NCBI GenBank assembly: GCA_048500255.1 | Contig: JASNYH010000005.1 | Span: 223,059-287,058, forward strand | Source of the DNA: JAMHWF01 sp048500255 | GTDB taxonomy: Bacteria; Pseudomonadota; Gammaproteobacteria; Burkholderiales; Burkholderiaceae_C | Direction: 5' to 3' | DNA length: 64,000 nt | Part shown: positions 51,245 through 59,134 of the stretch, in pieces | Position numbering within the stretch: the first letter of the stretch is position 1 | How the letters are laid out: each line of letters starts with the position of its first letter | Translations under genes and position numbers: made by a program | Notes under the pieces: generated by a model | The model's database searches: none | What the model saw: only the letters and a program-made list of their open reading frames with translations | Told to the model about the DNA's origin: nothing

Positions 51245-52570
51245 TCAGAAGTCGCGCCAGCTGCCGGGCACACGCACCAGCGTTCCGGTGGCGGTGCGCA
51301 GCCGCGCCAGCACGGCGGGGTCGTAGTGCAGCGCGAGGCCGACATCCGTGGCGAAGCCGCCCGGCGCGACGATCGCGCCGTGCAGCGTCGCTGCGCCGCT
51401 GCCGCGCAGCCGCAGCTCGGGCGCGCTGCCGACGAGCAGGCCGTGCAGCGTGCGCGCTCCGGCATCGAAGGTCAGCGTGCCCGACACGACGAGCAGCAGC
51501 GGCCGCGTCGGCGTGCCGAGCGTCGGCGGCGTCGTGCCGGCGTCGAAGTGCAGGTCGGCGTCGACCCACAGCTGTTGGTGGCCGGCCGCGACGGCGCCGG
51601 CGAGCGCGGCGGCGCAGCCGCGGGCGTCGCCGCAGGCCAGCGCGTCGGGCCGGCAGGCGCGGCCGCGTGCCGCGGCGTGCGCGGCGTCGCACACGGCGGC
51701 GGTGGCGCGCGCCGCTCGAAAGGCGTCGGGCGGGCCGGCGAAGTGGGCGCGAAACAGCGCGTCGGTGCCGGCCATCGCTGCCAGCGCCGTGTCGTGCGCC
51801 AGCACCGACGCCGACGGCGGCGAGCCGGGCACCGTCGTGGCGCGCGCCGAGGCGTCGGGCGCGGCGCCGCCCGCGTTGACGGTCACGCCGGCCGTCGCGG
51901 CGTCGAGGTTGACGATCGACACCGCCGCAGCGCCGAGCGCGACATCGCCGCCGGCCGTCAATGCCGCGCGCGGCGCGTGGTGCAGCGCTGGCAGCAGCTT
52001 GACGACGACGCGCACTTCGGCGCGCGCATCGCCGCCGCCGCCGCCCGCCAAGCCGGGCGCGCAGGTCGCGCCGCGGCCGATGCAGCCGGCGGCGCGCAGC
52101 TCGACGCTCTCGGCATCGCCGTCGACGGCCGCGACGCGCACGGTGAAGCCCGGCTCGTCGGACGGCGCGGCGGGTTGCGCCACAGCCGGGCAGGCGCAGC
52201 GCGCCGGGCCGTCGGCGCCGAGCCGGCAGCCCGACGGCAGGTCGGCCGCCGGCCGGAACGCGCCGTCGCCGGCGGCGTGGCGCAGCAGCCGCTCGCGAAA
52301 CGTCGGCTCGGGCGCCGCTGCCGGGGCGCAGCTCAAGTCGACGTGCCGCGCATCGTTCAGGCGTGCCGTCGCCCACTCGACGCCGGCCTCGGCGAGCTCG
52401 AACGTGCGCGTCGCGCGCAACTGATTGGCCGACGTGCGCTGCTCGAACAGCAGGCTGCGCTGCGCGTGGAAGGCGACCAGCGTCATCGCGAACAGCAGCA
52501 CCATCGCGACGGCCAGCGCGGCGGCGCCGCGCTGGCGGCGGCGAGCGGCGAGGGCGCGCGGCGGCGTCAT
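51245..52570 (-). CDS. pilX: PilX-like pilus assembly protein
   Basis: A 441-residue protein with a PilX N-terminus: a basic leader (RRRQRG) and AAALAVAMVLLFAMTLVAFHAQRSL followed by FEQRTSANQLRATRTFELAEAGVEWATARLN, the PilX_N domain. The large Gly/Ala-rich remainder (about 160-440) resembles the beta-helical segment found in some PilX proteins and contains several cysteine pairs (CSC-type SGCRLGADGPARCACP). It begins at 52570, overlapping pilW as ATGA. It is a minor pilin-like component exported by the type IV pilus machinery. Confidence 0.82.
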   Translation of the reverse strand: MTPPRALAARRRQRGAAALAVAMVLLFAMTLVAFHAQRSLLFEQRTSANQLRATRTFELAEAGVEWATARLNDARHVDLSCAPAAAPEPTFRERLLRHAAGDGAFRPAADLPSGCRLGADGPARCACPAVAQPAAPSDEPGFTVRVAAVDGDAESVELRAAGCIGRGATCAPGLAGGGGGDARAEVRVVVKLLPALHHAPRAALTAGGDVALGAAAVSIVNLDAATAGVTVNAGGAAPDASARATTVPGSPPSASVLAHDTALAAMAGTDALFRAHFAGPPDAFRAARATAAVCDAAHAAARGRACRPDALACGDARGCAAALAGAVAAGHQQLWVDADLHFDAGTTPPTLGTPTRPLLLVVSGTLTFDAGARTLHGLLVGSAPELRLRGSGAATLHGAIVAPGGFATDVGLALHYDPAVLARLRTATGTLVRVPGSWRDF

Positions 52571-53232
52571 GGCGCGGGGCAGCTGCCGACGAGTTCGTCG
52601 TTGCGCACGCGCACCGTCTCGCGGATCTCGCGCACGACGTTCGCGTCGGCCACGGCGCGGCCTTGCAGCACGATGTCGTAGCGGCGGATCACGAGGCGCG
52701 GCGGGCACGTCGCGCTGCCGGGCGGGCAGGCAGCAGTGCCGCAGCGCGACAGCAGGCTCACGTCTTGCGGGGTCGGCGCGATGTCGAGCCGCGTGACGCG
52801 CACGACGCCGGGGTCGGTGGCGTCCTGCCAGGTATTGCTGGCGGTGCGCAGCTGCACGCGGCCGTCGGCGAGGCGAAAGCCGGCGTGGTAGACCTGCGCC
52901 GCGCTGCGGTCGTAGGCGTAGGCGAGGCCGCCCGCCGTGGCGCTGATCGTGGCGTGCGGATTGGCGGCCGGCACGGTGCCGTCGCCATGCCACACGCCGC
53001 TGGCCGCGTGCTGCCAGTGGCCGGCGCGGCGCAGGTCGCGCGCGATCACGTCGGCCGTCGCGCGCAAGTCCTGGTTGACGCGCGCGTCGAGCAGCAGTCG
53101 GCGCGTGGCGTCGACGTGGTCGACGAACAGGCGCAGCGCGCCGCCGACGACGATCAGCCCGACGGCGAGGCCGACCAGCGCCTCGACGACGGACAGGCCG
53201 CGTTGGGCGCGGCGCGGCGTCGCGGCGCTCAT
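52567..53232 (-). CDS. pilW: Minor pilin PilW-like
   Basis: A 221-residue PilW-family prepilin. The leader MSAATPRRAQRG is cleaved before LSVVEALVGLAVGLIVVGGALRLF; Glu5 of the mature protein is present. The mature part includes ARVNQDLRATADVIARDLRRAGHW, typical of PilW. A disulfide is suggested by RCGTAACPPGSATCPP. It overlaps pilX (downstream) and the pilE-like gene (upstream) by four bases each, implying translational coupling through the cluster. Confidence 0.87.
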   Translation of the reverse strand: MSAATPRRAQRGLSVVEALVGLAVGLIVVGGALRLFVDHVDATRRLLLDARVNQDLRATADVIARDLRRAGHWQHAASGVWHGDGTVPAANPHATISATAGGLAYAYDRSAAQVYHAGFRLADGRVQLRTASNTWQDATDPGVVRVTRLDIAPTPQDVSLLSRCGTAACPPGSATCPPRLVIRRYDIVLQGRAVADANVVREIRETVRVRNDELVGSCPAP

Positions 53233-53726
53233 CGGTTCCAGCACCGGCGCGTCGCCGGCGACGCCGTGCCGTGCATCGCGCCGGCCGCGGGGCCGGCATC
53301 GAGGGCGAGGTTGCCGCCGGCGAGCGTCGCAAGCAGTCGCACGCAGGCCGCATCGGCGCGTTGCGGGCCTGCCGCCGTCGCCAGCACGGCATAGCCCGCG
53401 GGCCCGGCATCGGCCAGCTGCAGCACGTAGTAGCCGTCGGCCGTCGCATGGTTCGGCGCGGCGTCGGCATCGGCTGCGGTACCCAGACCCGCCAGCGAGC
53501 CGCCGCGCACGACGAAGCGATCGGCATAGGCGTCGCGATCGGCGCGATGGCGCTCCTGCAGCTGCTGGACGTGCGCGATCGCCGCGATCGCGTCGGCGCG
53601 CCGGCTGCGCCGCACGTGGTCGAGATAGCTCGGCAGCGCGACGGCAGCGAGCACCGCAACGACGACGAGCACCACCATCAGCTCGAGCACCGTGAAGCCG
53701 GCCGTGCGGCGACGCCGCGTCAGCAT
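53229..53726 (-). CDS. Type IV pilin PilE-like
   Basis: A 165-residue prepilin. The leader TRRRRTAG is cleaved before FTVLELMVVLVVVAVLAAVALPSYLDHVRRSRRADA, a classical major-type pilin N-terminus with Glu5. The C-terminus has a cysteine pair (AACVRLL...RRCWNR). In this gene order it is usually a minor pilin of the PilE class. The ATG at 53726 is chosen; it overlaps the end of fimT by 7 bases. Confidence 0.87.
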   Translation of the reverse strand: MLTRRRRTAGFTVLELMVVLVVVAVLAAVALPSYLDHVRRSRRADAIAAIAHVQQLQERHRADRDAYADRFVVRGGSLAGLGTAADADAAPNHATADGYYVLQLADAGPAGYAVLATAAGPQRADAACVRLLATLAGGNLALDAGPAAGAMHGTASPATRRCWNR

Positions 53727-54253
53727 GCCGCGTAACCCGGCAGGGCGCGCGCCGGCGAGCACGAGCGGGCACGGCCCAACAGGTTGACGACGTGGCGCAC
53801 TTCGAGGCGGCCCTCGCCGACGACGTGCAGCGTGCCGGTCGGCGCGACGGTGCCGCGCACCGGATGGAACAGCATCGACGCCGCGTTGCTCGTCACCTGC
53901 ACGCGGCCGCCGGCGGGCAGCTGCACCGTCTTGAACTCGGTCGCGCCGGGTTCACAGACCGTCGCCGCGTCGGCGCTGCAGCGGCAGTCGCCGGCGCCGC
54001 CGCTGTGGATGACCCAGCAGCTCGCGCCGTCGGCCTGCGCGAAGCCGATGCGCAGCGGCAGGTTGCGCGCCACGGCCTCGGAGCGCACGTACTGCAGATC
54101 GGCCGCGAGCTGCGCCGCCGTGCCCTCGACGGCGCGGCGCGCCAGCGTGTCGCGAAACGACGGCGCGGCCGTCGCCAGCGCCACGGCGGCCAGCGTCGAT
54201 GCCACCGTCGTTTCGACCAGCGTGATGCCCCGTACAGCGCGCCTTTCGTGCAT
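53720..54253 (-). CDS. fimT: GspH/FimT-type pseudopilin
   Basis: A 177-residue GspH/FimT protein. The prepilin site is RG-ITLVETTVASTLAAVALATAAPSF, followed by LARRAVEGTAAQLAADLQYVRSEAVARNLPLRIGF, the GspH domain. Three closely spaced cysteines occur (SCWVIHSGGAGDCRC). GGGGAGG eight bases before the ATG marks it as the first, leadered gene of the minor pilin operon. It is preceded by the nrdR terminator hairpin. Confidence 0.88.
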   Translation of the reverse strand: MHERRAVRGITLVETTVASTLAAVALATAAPSFRDTLARRAVEGTAAQLAADLQYVRSEAVARNLPLRIGFAQADGASCWVIHSGGAGDCRCSADAATVCEPGATEFKTVQLPAGGRVQVTSNAASMLFHPVRGTVAPTGTLHVVGEGRLEVRHVVNLLGRARSCSPARALPGYAAC

Positions 54254-54332
54254 GCTCGCCTCCCCGTCGTTGTCGTTGCGGCAACTCTAGGCGCGGCCGT
54301 CGGCGCGCGCGCCCCTCGCGGGGGGGAAGGCA

Positions 54333-54354
54333 GCGGCCCCTCGATGGGGGCCGC
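54333..54354 (-). terminator. Hairpin downstream of nrdR
   Basis: A perfect 8-bp GC stem (GCGGCCCC / GGGGCCGC) with a 6-base loop, 11 bases past the nrdR stop and ahead of fimT. There is no T tract, so termination may need Rho. Confidence 0.45.
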
Positions 54355-54364
54355 GCGGGCGGAA

Positions 54365-54808
54365 TCAGATGTCGCGGATCAGCTGTCGGAACTCGTCGAC
54401 GTCCTCGAAGCTGCGATAGACCGACGCGAAGCGCACGTAGGCGACCTTGTCGATTCGCTTCAACTCGCGCATCACGAGCTCGCCCAGCCGCGACGACGCG
54501 ACTTCGCGCGTGCCGCCCGACAGCAGCTTCTCCTCGATGCGCGCGAGCGCGGCGTCGACCTGCTCGGTGCTCACCGGCCGCTTGCGCAGCGCCAGCAGCA
54601 TCGACGCGCGAATCTTCTCGCGGTCGAACTCGGTTCGCGAGCCGTCCTTCTTGACGACGGCGGGCATCGCGATCTCGGCGCGCTCGTAGGTCGTGAAGCG
54701 CTTGTCGCAGTCGAGGCAGCGGCGCCGCCGGCGCACGACGTCGCCCTCATCGGACTCGCGGGTCTCGACGACCTGCGTCTCGGCGTGGCTGCAGTACGGG
54801 CAGCGCAT
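54365..54808 (-). CDS. nrdR: Transcriptional repressor NrdR
   Basis: A 147-residue NrdR. The zinc ribbon is MRCPYCSHAETQVVET with RRCLDCDKRFTTYER, and the ATP-cone domain runs from about residue 49 (VVKKDGSRTEFDREKIRASMLLALRKRPV) to SVYRSFEDVDEF. It represses ribonucleotide reductase genes in response to bound ATP/dATP. It follows glyA with a 14-base gap, the standard betaproteobacterial order. Confidence 0.95.
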   Translation of the reverse strand: MRCPYCSHAETQVVETRESDEGDVVRRRRRCLDCDKRFTTYERAEIAMPAVVKKDGSRTEFDREKIRASMLLALRKRPVSTEQVDAALARIEEKLLSGGTREVASSRLGELVMRELKRIDKVAYVRFASVYRSFEDVDEFRQLIRDI

Positions 54809-54822
54809 GTGCGACTCGCCGC

Positions 54823-56070
54823 CTAGCGGTAGACCGGAAAGTCGCGCGTCAGCTTCTCGACGCGTGCGCGCACCGTGGCGATCGTCGCAGCGTCGTCGGG
54901 GCGGTCGAGCACGTCGGCGATCAGGCTGGCCGTCAGACGCGACTCGGCCTCGCCGAAGCCGCGCGTCGTCATCGCCGGGCTGCCGAGGCGGATGCCGCTG
55001 GTGACCATCGGCTTCTCGGGATCGTTCGGGATACCGTTCTTGTTGCACGTGATGTGCGCCTCGCCGAGCAGCGCCTCTGCGCGCTTGCCGGTCATCTGCT
55101 TGGCGCGCAGGTCGACCAGCATCACGTGGCTCTCGGTGCGACCGCTGACGATGCGCAGGCCGCGCTGCGTCAGCTCGTCGGCCATCGCCGCGGCGTTGGT
55201 GACGACCTGCTGCTGGTAGACCTTGAACGCCGGCTCGAGCGCCTCCTTGAAGGCAACGGCCTTGGCGGCGATCACGTGCATCAGCGGGCCGCCCTGGATG
55301 CCCGGGAAGATGGCGCTGTTGATCTGCCTGGCCACCGCGTCCTTCATCAGGATCAGGCCGCCGCGCGGGCCGCGCAGCGTCTTGTGCGTCGTCGACGTGA
55401 CGACGTCGGCGTGCGGCACCGGGTTGGGATAGACGCCGGCAGCGATCAGCCCGGCGTAGTGCGCCATGTCGACCATGAAGAAGGCGCCGACGTCGCGCGC
55501 CACGCGAGCGAAGCGCTCGAAGTCGATGCGCAGGCTGTAGGCCGACGCGCCGGCGATGATGAGCTTGGGCCGATGCTGGCGCGCCAGGCGCTCCATCGCG
55601 TCGTAGTCGATGGCTTCGTCGGCGTCGAGCCCGTAGCTGACGACCTTGAACCACTTGCCGCTCATGTTCAGCGGCATGCCGTGCGTCAGGTGGCCGCCTT
55701 CGGCCAGGCTCAGGCCCATGATCGTATCGCCCGGCTGCAGCAGGCCGAACAGCACGGCCTGGTTGGCCTGCGAGCCCGAATTGGGCTGCACGTTGGCGTG
55801 CTCCGCGCCGAACAGGCGCTTCAGCCGGTCGATCGCGAGCTGCTCGACCCGGTCGACGTACTCGCAGCCGCCGTAGTAGCGCTTGCCGGGATAGCCCTCG
55901 GCGTACTTGTTGGTGAGCTGCGAGCCCTGCGCCGCCATCACGGCAGGCGACGCATAGTTTTCGCTGGCGATCAGCTCGATGTGCTCTTCCTGGCGCCGGT
56001 TCTCGTGCTCGATGGCGGACCAGATCTCGGGATCGACGGCGGCGACGGTCGACAGGCTGCGGTCAAACAT
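54823..56070 (-). CDS. glyA: Serine hydroxymethyltransferase
   Basis: A 415-residue PLP enzyme converting serine and tetrahydrofolate to glycine and 5,10-methylene-THF. The PLP lysine is in VVTSTTHKTLRGPRGG; other family blocks are SENYASPAVMAAQGS, YAEGYPGKRYYGG and NSGSQANQAV. The gene is preceded by a ZTP riboswitch (56139-56240) that should tie expression to folate/purine status, and a -10 box at 56243. It is followed by nrdR. Confidence 0.97.
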   Translation of the reverse strand: MFDRSLSTVAAVDPEIWSAIEHENRRQEEHIELIASENYASPAVMAAQGSQLTNKYAEGYPGKRYYGGCEYVDRVEQLAIDRLKRLFGAEHANVQPNSGSQANQAVLFGLLQPGDTIMGLSLAEGGHLTHGMPLNMSGKWFKVVSYGLDADEAIDYDAMERLARQHRPKLIIAGASAYSLRIDFERFARVARDVGAFFMVDMAHYAGLIAAGVYPNPVPHADVVTSTTHKTLRGPRGGLILMKDAVARQINSAIFPGIQGGPLMHVIAAKAVAFKEALEPAFKVYQQQVVTNAAAMADELTQRGLRIVSGRTESHVMLVDLRAKQMTGKRAEALLGEAHITCNKNGIPNDPEKPMVTSGIRLGSPAMTTRGFGEAESRLTASLIADVLDRPDDAATIATVRARVEKLTRDFPVYR

Positions 56071-56138
56071 GGCGGTGTGTGTTCCATACGTGTAGGCCTT
56101 CGACGGCGTCCCGCCGCGTGCGAGCGGAGGTTGCGGAA

Positions 56139-56240
56139 GGCGCCCAGGCGAACGGCGGGAGCGGTCGGACGACCGTCCGCGCTCCCCGGTGGTAGCCCAC
56201 CTCGGACCCCTCGGCCCTGAATCGCCAGTCGCGCGGACGG
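56139..56240 (-). ncRNA. ZTP riboswitch (pfl motif) in the glyA leader
   Basis: On the minus strand the aptamer has a 10-bp P1 (CCGTCCGCGC 56231-56240 with GCGCGGACGG 56173-56182), then GACTGGCGA, a GGTGGG/ACCACC hairpin, the conserved CCGGGGAGC, and the 3' domain ending CGCCTGGGCG (56141-56150). All of these are the hallmark conserved blocks of the pfl/ZTP class. It senses ZTP/ZMP, signals of 10-formyl-THF shortage, and normally turns on folate one-carbon genes. The expression platform would be the 68 bases before the glyA ATG. Confidence 0.93.
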
Positions 56241-56242
56241 CC

Positions 56243-56248
56243 AGTGTA
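56243..56248 (-). promoter_or_regulatory. -10 box of the glyA promoter
   Basis: TACACT on the minus strand lies just ahead of P1 of the ZTP aptamer, so transcription would begin at or within a few bases of the aptamer 5' end. The -35 would fall in or before the 3' end of the transglycosylase gene; none is clear. Confidence 0.5.
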
Positions 56249-56277
56249 CCGCGCGGGTGCGCTGCGCGCGCCGTCGC

Positions 56278-57156
56278 TCAGCGCGACGCGACGTGCTCGT
56301 CGTCGGGCGTCGCGCCGGCGAGCGCGGTCGCCGCGGCGGCGGGGGCATCGAGCGGCGCCGGCTGCCAGGTCGCCGGCAGCGCGGCCGTCGTCGAGACCGG
56401 CTTGCCGGTGGCGACCTGGCGCAGGTACTCGTGCTCGGCGAGCACCTTGCGGGCATAGCCGCCGTCGTCGGCCAGGTTGGCGGCGCCGACGTAGTAGCGC
56501 AGGCCGGCCTCGAGACTGCCAGCGCGCGCGATGCACTCGCGCAGCACCTGCACGCCGACGCGCAGGTTGGTGACCGGGTCGAACGCCGCATACGTGCCGC
56601 CGAAGGCCTCGTACTTGTCGTCGTGCACCTTCGTCATCACCTGCATCAAGCCCTGAGCGCCGACCGAGCTCTGCGCGAACGGATTGAAGCTCGACTCGAC
56701 GGCCATGATGGCGAGGATCAGCGTCGGCTCGAGCCCGGAGCGACCGCCGAGCATCCAGGCCTCCTTGACGAGGCGGCTGATCGGCTCGGGCGCGACGCGA
56801 TAGCGGCGCGAGATCCACTGCGCGACGCTCGCCTGCTGGCGCGTCAGTTCCTTCGGATCGGCCGCGGTCGCGCGGGCGACGGCGTCGAGCTCGGTCAGCC
56901 CTGCGAGGATCGACGCATCGACCGGCGCGCGGGCCTCCTTGCGCGCCTGCAGCCAGCCGAAGGCGTGCTGCTCGAGCGAGTCGCGCACGTCGGGGCGGCC
57001 GAGAGCGAAGACGAGCGCCGCCATCACGATCAGGCCGAACAGGGCCAGCGCGTTGTGGCTGACTTCGAGCAGACCGTGGCCGACGTCACGCAGGAACACC
57101 GAGGTCGAACTGCCGACGGCTCGACCGGCGGCGCGGGCTCTGGCGATCACGGTCAT
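56278..57156 (-). CDS. Lytic transglycosylase, SLT domain
   Basis: A 292-residue lytic transglycosylase. One N-terminal membrane helix (LALFGLIVMAALVFALG, about 35-52) anchors it; the SLT domain begins about residue 145 with the catalytic glutamate in LILAIMAVESSFNPFAQSSVGAQGLMQVM and continues to LRYYVGAANLADDGGYARKVL. It cleaves peptidoglycan glycan strands in the periplasm. AAGGAGAGG seven bases before the ATG at 57156 fixes the start. A consensus-like promoter lies at 57299-57328 with a roughly 135-base leader. Confidence 0.9.
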   Translation of the reverse strand: MTVIARARAAGRAVGSSTSVFLRDVGHGLLEVSHNALALFGLIVMAALVFALGRPDVRDSLEQHAFGWLQARKEARAPVDASILAGLTELDAVARATAADPKELTRQQASVAQWISRRYRVAPEPISRLVKEAWMLGGRSGLEPTLILAIMAVESSFNPFAQSSVGAQGLMQVMTKVHDDKYEAFGGTYAAFDPVTNLRVGVQVLRECIARAGSLEAGLRYYVGAANLADDGGYARKVLAEHEYLRQVATGKPVSTTAALPATWQPAPLDAPAAAATALAGATPDDEHVASR

Positions 57157-57298
57157 GGCGAACCTCTCCTTGCAGGACAGCGGGCGCACGCGCTCGTCAC
57201 CCCGATAATGGCCGGCGCGCAGACCCGAGAGCGAGGGCAACCACCGGCAGGCATCTGAATGCACCCCGGGTTATCCCGAGGGTCGATGAGTGCCGGCG

Positions 57299-57328
57299 AT
57301 TGTAGGAAGCCGCGTCATAACCGGTCAA
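57299..57328 (-). promoter_or_regulatory. Sigma-70 promoter of the lytic transglycosylase gene
   Basis: On the minus strand TTGACC, an 18-base spacer, TACAAT: five of six matches in each hexamer. The start site would be near 57292, leaving a leader of about 135 bases that contains a CTCGGG-ATAA-CCCGGG hairpin (near 57266-57284). Confidence 0.7.
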
Positions 57329-57361
57329 CAATCAAGAACCGCTCTCTAATTCCAATCCAGA

Positions 57362-58930
57362 ATGAAGTATCGGGATCTCCGTGAATTCATAGACGCCTTG
57401 GAGCGCTTGGGCGAACTGCGGCGCGTCGCGGAGCCAGTCTCTGTGCGGCTGGAGACGACAGTGCTCAGTCACCGTGTGCTGCTGGCCGGCGGCCCGGCAC
57501 TGCTGCTGACCGCAACAAACGGTTACAAGGCCGACACGACCATTCCCGTCCTGGCGAACCTGTTCGGGACGCCGCGCCGCGTCGCGCTTGGCATGGGCGC
57601 CGACGATCCGGCCGAGCTGCGCGATGTCGGCCACCTGCTCGCCAACCTCAAGGAGCCCGAGCCGCCGAAGGGCCTGGCCGACACCGGCAAGCTGCTGCGC
57701 ATGGCACGCGCCGTGTGGGACATGAAGCCCGCGACGGTGCGTCGCGCGCCGTGCCAGGAGGTGGTGCTTGAAGGCAGTGACATCGACCTTGCGACGCTGC
57801 CGGTACAGACCTGCTGGCCCGGCGACGCCGGACCGCTGATCACCTGGGGGCTCGTCGTCACTCGCGGTCCGCAGGCCGTGCCGCGGCCGCGTCGCCGGCA
57901 GAACCTGGGCATCTATCGCCAGCAGGTGATCGGGCCGCGCCGCGTCATCATGCGCTGGCTCGCGCACCGCGGCGGCGCGCTCGACTTCCGCGATTTCGCG
58001 CTGGCGAATCCCGGCCGGCCGTTCCCGATCGCCGTCGCGCTTGGCGCCGACCCGGCGACGATCCTCGGCGCCGTGACGCCTGTGCCCGACTCGCTGTCGG
58101 AGTACCAGTTCGCCGGCCTGCTGCGCGGCAGCCGCACCGAGGTCGTCGATACGGCGGTGGGCGAGGGCGAGCTGAGCCTGCAGACGCCGGCCACGGCCGA
58201 GTTCGTGCTCGAGGGCCACGTGCCGCCTGCAGCGCCGGGCTATACCGGCGTCAGCGAGCACGGCGTGGCATTGCGGGAGATCGGCGGCTACTTGCATGCG
58301 CTCGAGGGTCCGTTCGGCGATCACACCGGGTACTACAACGAGCAGGACTGGTTCCCGGTGTTCGAGATCGCTCGGCTGACGCATCGCGAGCGGCCGATCT
58401 ATCACTCGACCTACACCGGCAAGCCTCCCGACGAGCCGGCGGCGCTCGGCGTCGCGCTCAACGAAGTCTTCGTGCCGATCCTGCAGAAGCAGTTTCCCGA
58501 GATCGTCGACTTCTACCTGCCTCCCGAAGGCTGCAGCTACCGCATGGCGCTGATCTCGATCAAGAAGAGCTACGCCGGCCACGCCAAGCGGCTGATGTTC
58601 GGTCTGTGGAGCTTCCTGCGCCAGTTCATGTACACGAAGTTCATCGTCGTCACCGACGACGACGTCGACATCCGCCACTGGCCCGACGTCGTGTGGGCGA
58701 TCACGACGCGCTGCGACCCGGTGCGCGACACGACGCTCGTCGACCGCACGCCGATCGACTATCTCGACTTCGCGTCGCCGGTCAGCGGGCTCGGTGGCAA
58801 GATGGGCCTCGACGCGACGAACAAGTGGCCGGGCGAGACGGACCGCGAATGGGGCCGCCCGATCGCGATCGACGCCGAAGTCGAGCGCCGCGTCGCCGCG
58901 CTCGTCGATGGCGTGCTCGCGCGCCGTTGA
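57362..58930 (+). CDS. ubiD: UbiD family decarboxylase (4-hydroxy-3-polyprenylbenzoate decarboxylase)
   Basis: A 522-residue UbiD. It starts MKYRDLREFIDALERLGELRRV, keeps the prFMN/Mn-site region IITWGLVVTRGP ... NLGIYRQQVIGPRRVIMRWLAHRGGA and the ALNEVFVPILQKQFPEIVDFYLPPEGCSYRMALISIKK block, and ends with SPVSGLGGKMGLDATNKWPGET. It decarboxylates the polyprenyl-hydroxybenzoate in ubiquinone synthesis using prenylated FMN. It is monocistronic and diverges from the transglycosylase. A TCTAAT lies 12 bases upstream of the ATG. Confidence 0.96.
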   Translation: MKYRDLREFIDALERLGELRRVAEPVSVRLETTVLSHRVLLAGGPALLLTATNGYKADTTIPVLANLFGTPRRVALGMGADDPAELRDVGHLLANLKEPEPPKGLADTGKLLRMARAVWDMKPATVRRAPCQEVVLEGSDIDLATLPVQTCWPGDAGPLITWGLVVTRGPQAVPRPRRRQNLGIYRQQVIGPRRVIMRWLAHRGGALDFRDFALANPGRPFPIAVALGADPATILGAVTPVPDSLSEYQFAGLLRGSRTEVVDTAVGEGELSLQTPATAEFVLEGHVPPAAPGYTGVSEHGVALREIGGYLHALEGPFGDHTGYYNEQDWFPVFEIARLTHRERPIYHSTYTGKPPDEPAALGVALNEVFVPILQKQFPEIVDFYLPPEGCSYRMALISIKKSYAGHAKRLMFGLWSFLRQFMYTKFIVVTDDDVDIRHWPDVVWAITTRCDPVRDTTLVDRTPIDYLDFASPVSGLGGKMGLDATNKWPGETDREWGRPIAIDAEVERRVAALVDGVLARR

Positions 58931-58945
58931 AGTCGCGACCGCGGC

Positions 58946-58974
58946 TTGAAACTCGGCCCCGCGTGCGCTATCGT
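58946..58974 (+). promoter_or_regulatory. Sigma-70 promoter in the ubiD-ydcF gap
   Basis: TTGAAA, a spacer of exactly 17, TATCGT, starting 15 bases after the ubiD stop. It points into the space before a convergent gene, so it drives no annotated protein gene; the first product would be the candidate small RNA starting near 58981. Confidence 0.6.
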
Positions 58975-58980
58975 TGAATC

Positions 58981-59108
58981 GCCTGTTCGCAGGCACAACC
59001 ATGGCGCAGTCGCTGCGCGCCAGGAGCGCCGGACCCTACTCTCCGGAGCCCCACGTGGCCTCGGCCACAGACCCCTCCCCGTCGCAAGGCGCGGAGGGGT
59101 TATCGTTT
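58981..59108 (+). ncRNA. Candidate small RNA between ubiD and ydcF
   Basis: About 128 bases bounded by a good promoter and a rho-independent terminator. The predicted 5' end opens with the hairpin GCCTG-TTCG-CAGGC, followed by a second hairpin GCGCAG-TCG-CTGCGC (59004-59018), a CTCCGGAG palindrome, and GTGGCC/GGCCAC (59055-59068). It lies between convergent genes. It does not match the conserved cores of SRP RNA, tmRNA or 6S RNA as I know them. It may base-pair with mRNAs or be simply a read-out of the ubiD 3' region. Confidence 0.45.
59071..59108 (+). terminator. Rho-independent terminator with GCAA tetraloop
   Basis: Outer stem ACCCCTCC / GGAGGGGT, one C-C mismatch, inner stem CGTC / GGCG closed by a GCAA loop, then TATCGTTT. 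The T-rich side is on the plus strand. It ends the candidate small RNA and possibly ubiD read-through. Confidence 0.65.
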
Positions 59109-59134
59109 GCGGCGTCGCCGCGCCTCGATGTCCC

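Noticed and set aside
57344..57350. TCTAAT as the ubiD -10 box
   Set aside because: No -35 at suitable distance and the gap of 12 to the ATG does not fit either class of start; left unassigned.
58981..59108. 6S RNA or SRP RNA identity for the candidate small RNA
   Set aside because: It lacks the SRP tetraloop core and shows no single long 6S-type hairpin with a central bubble; kept as an unassigned candidate.
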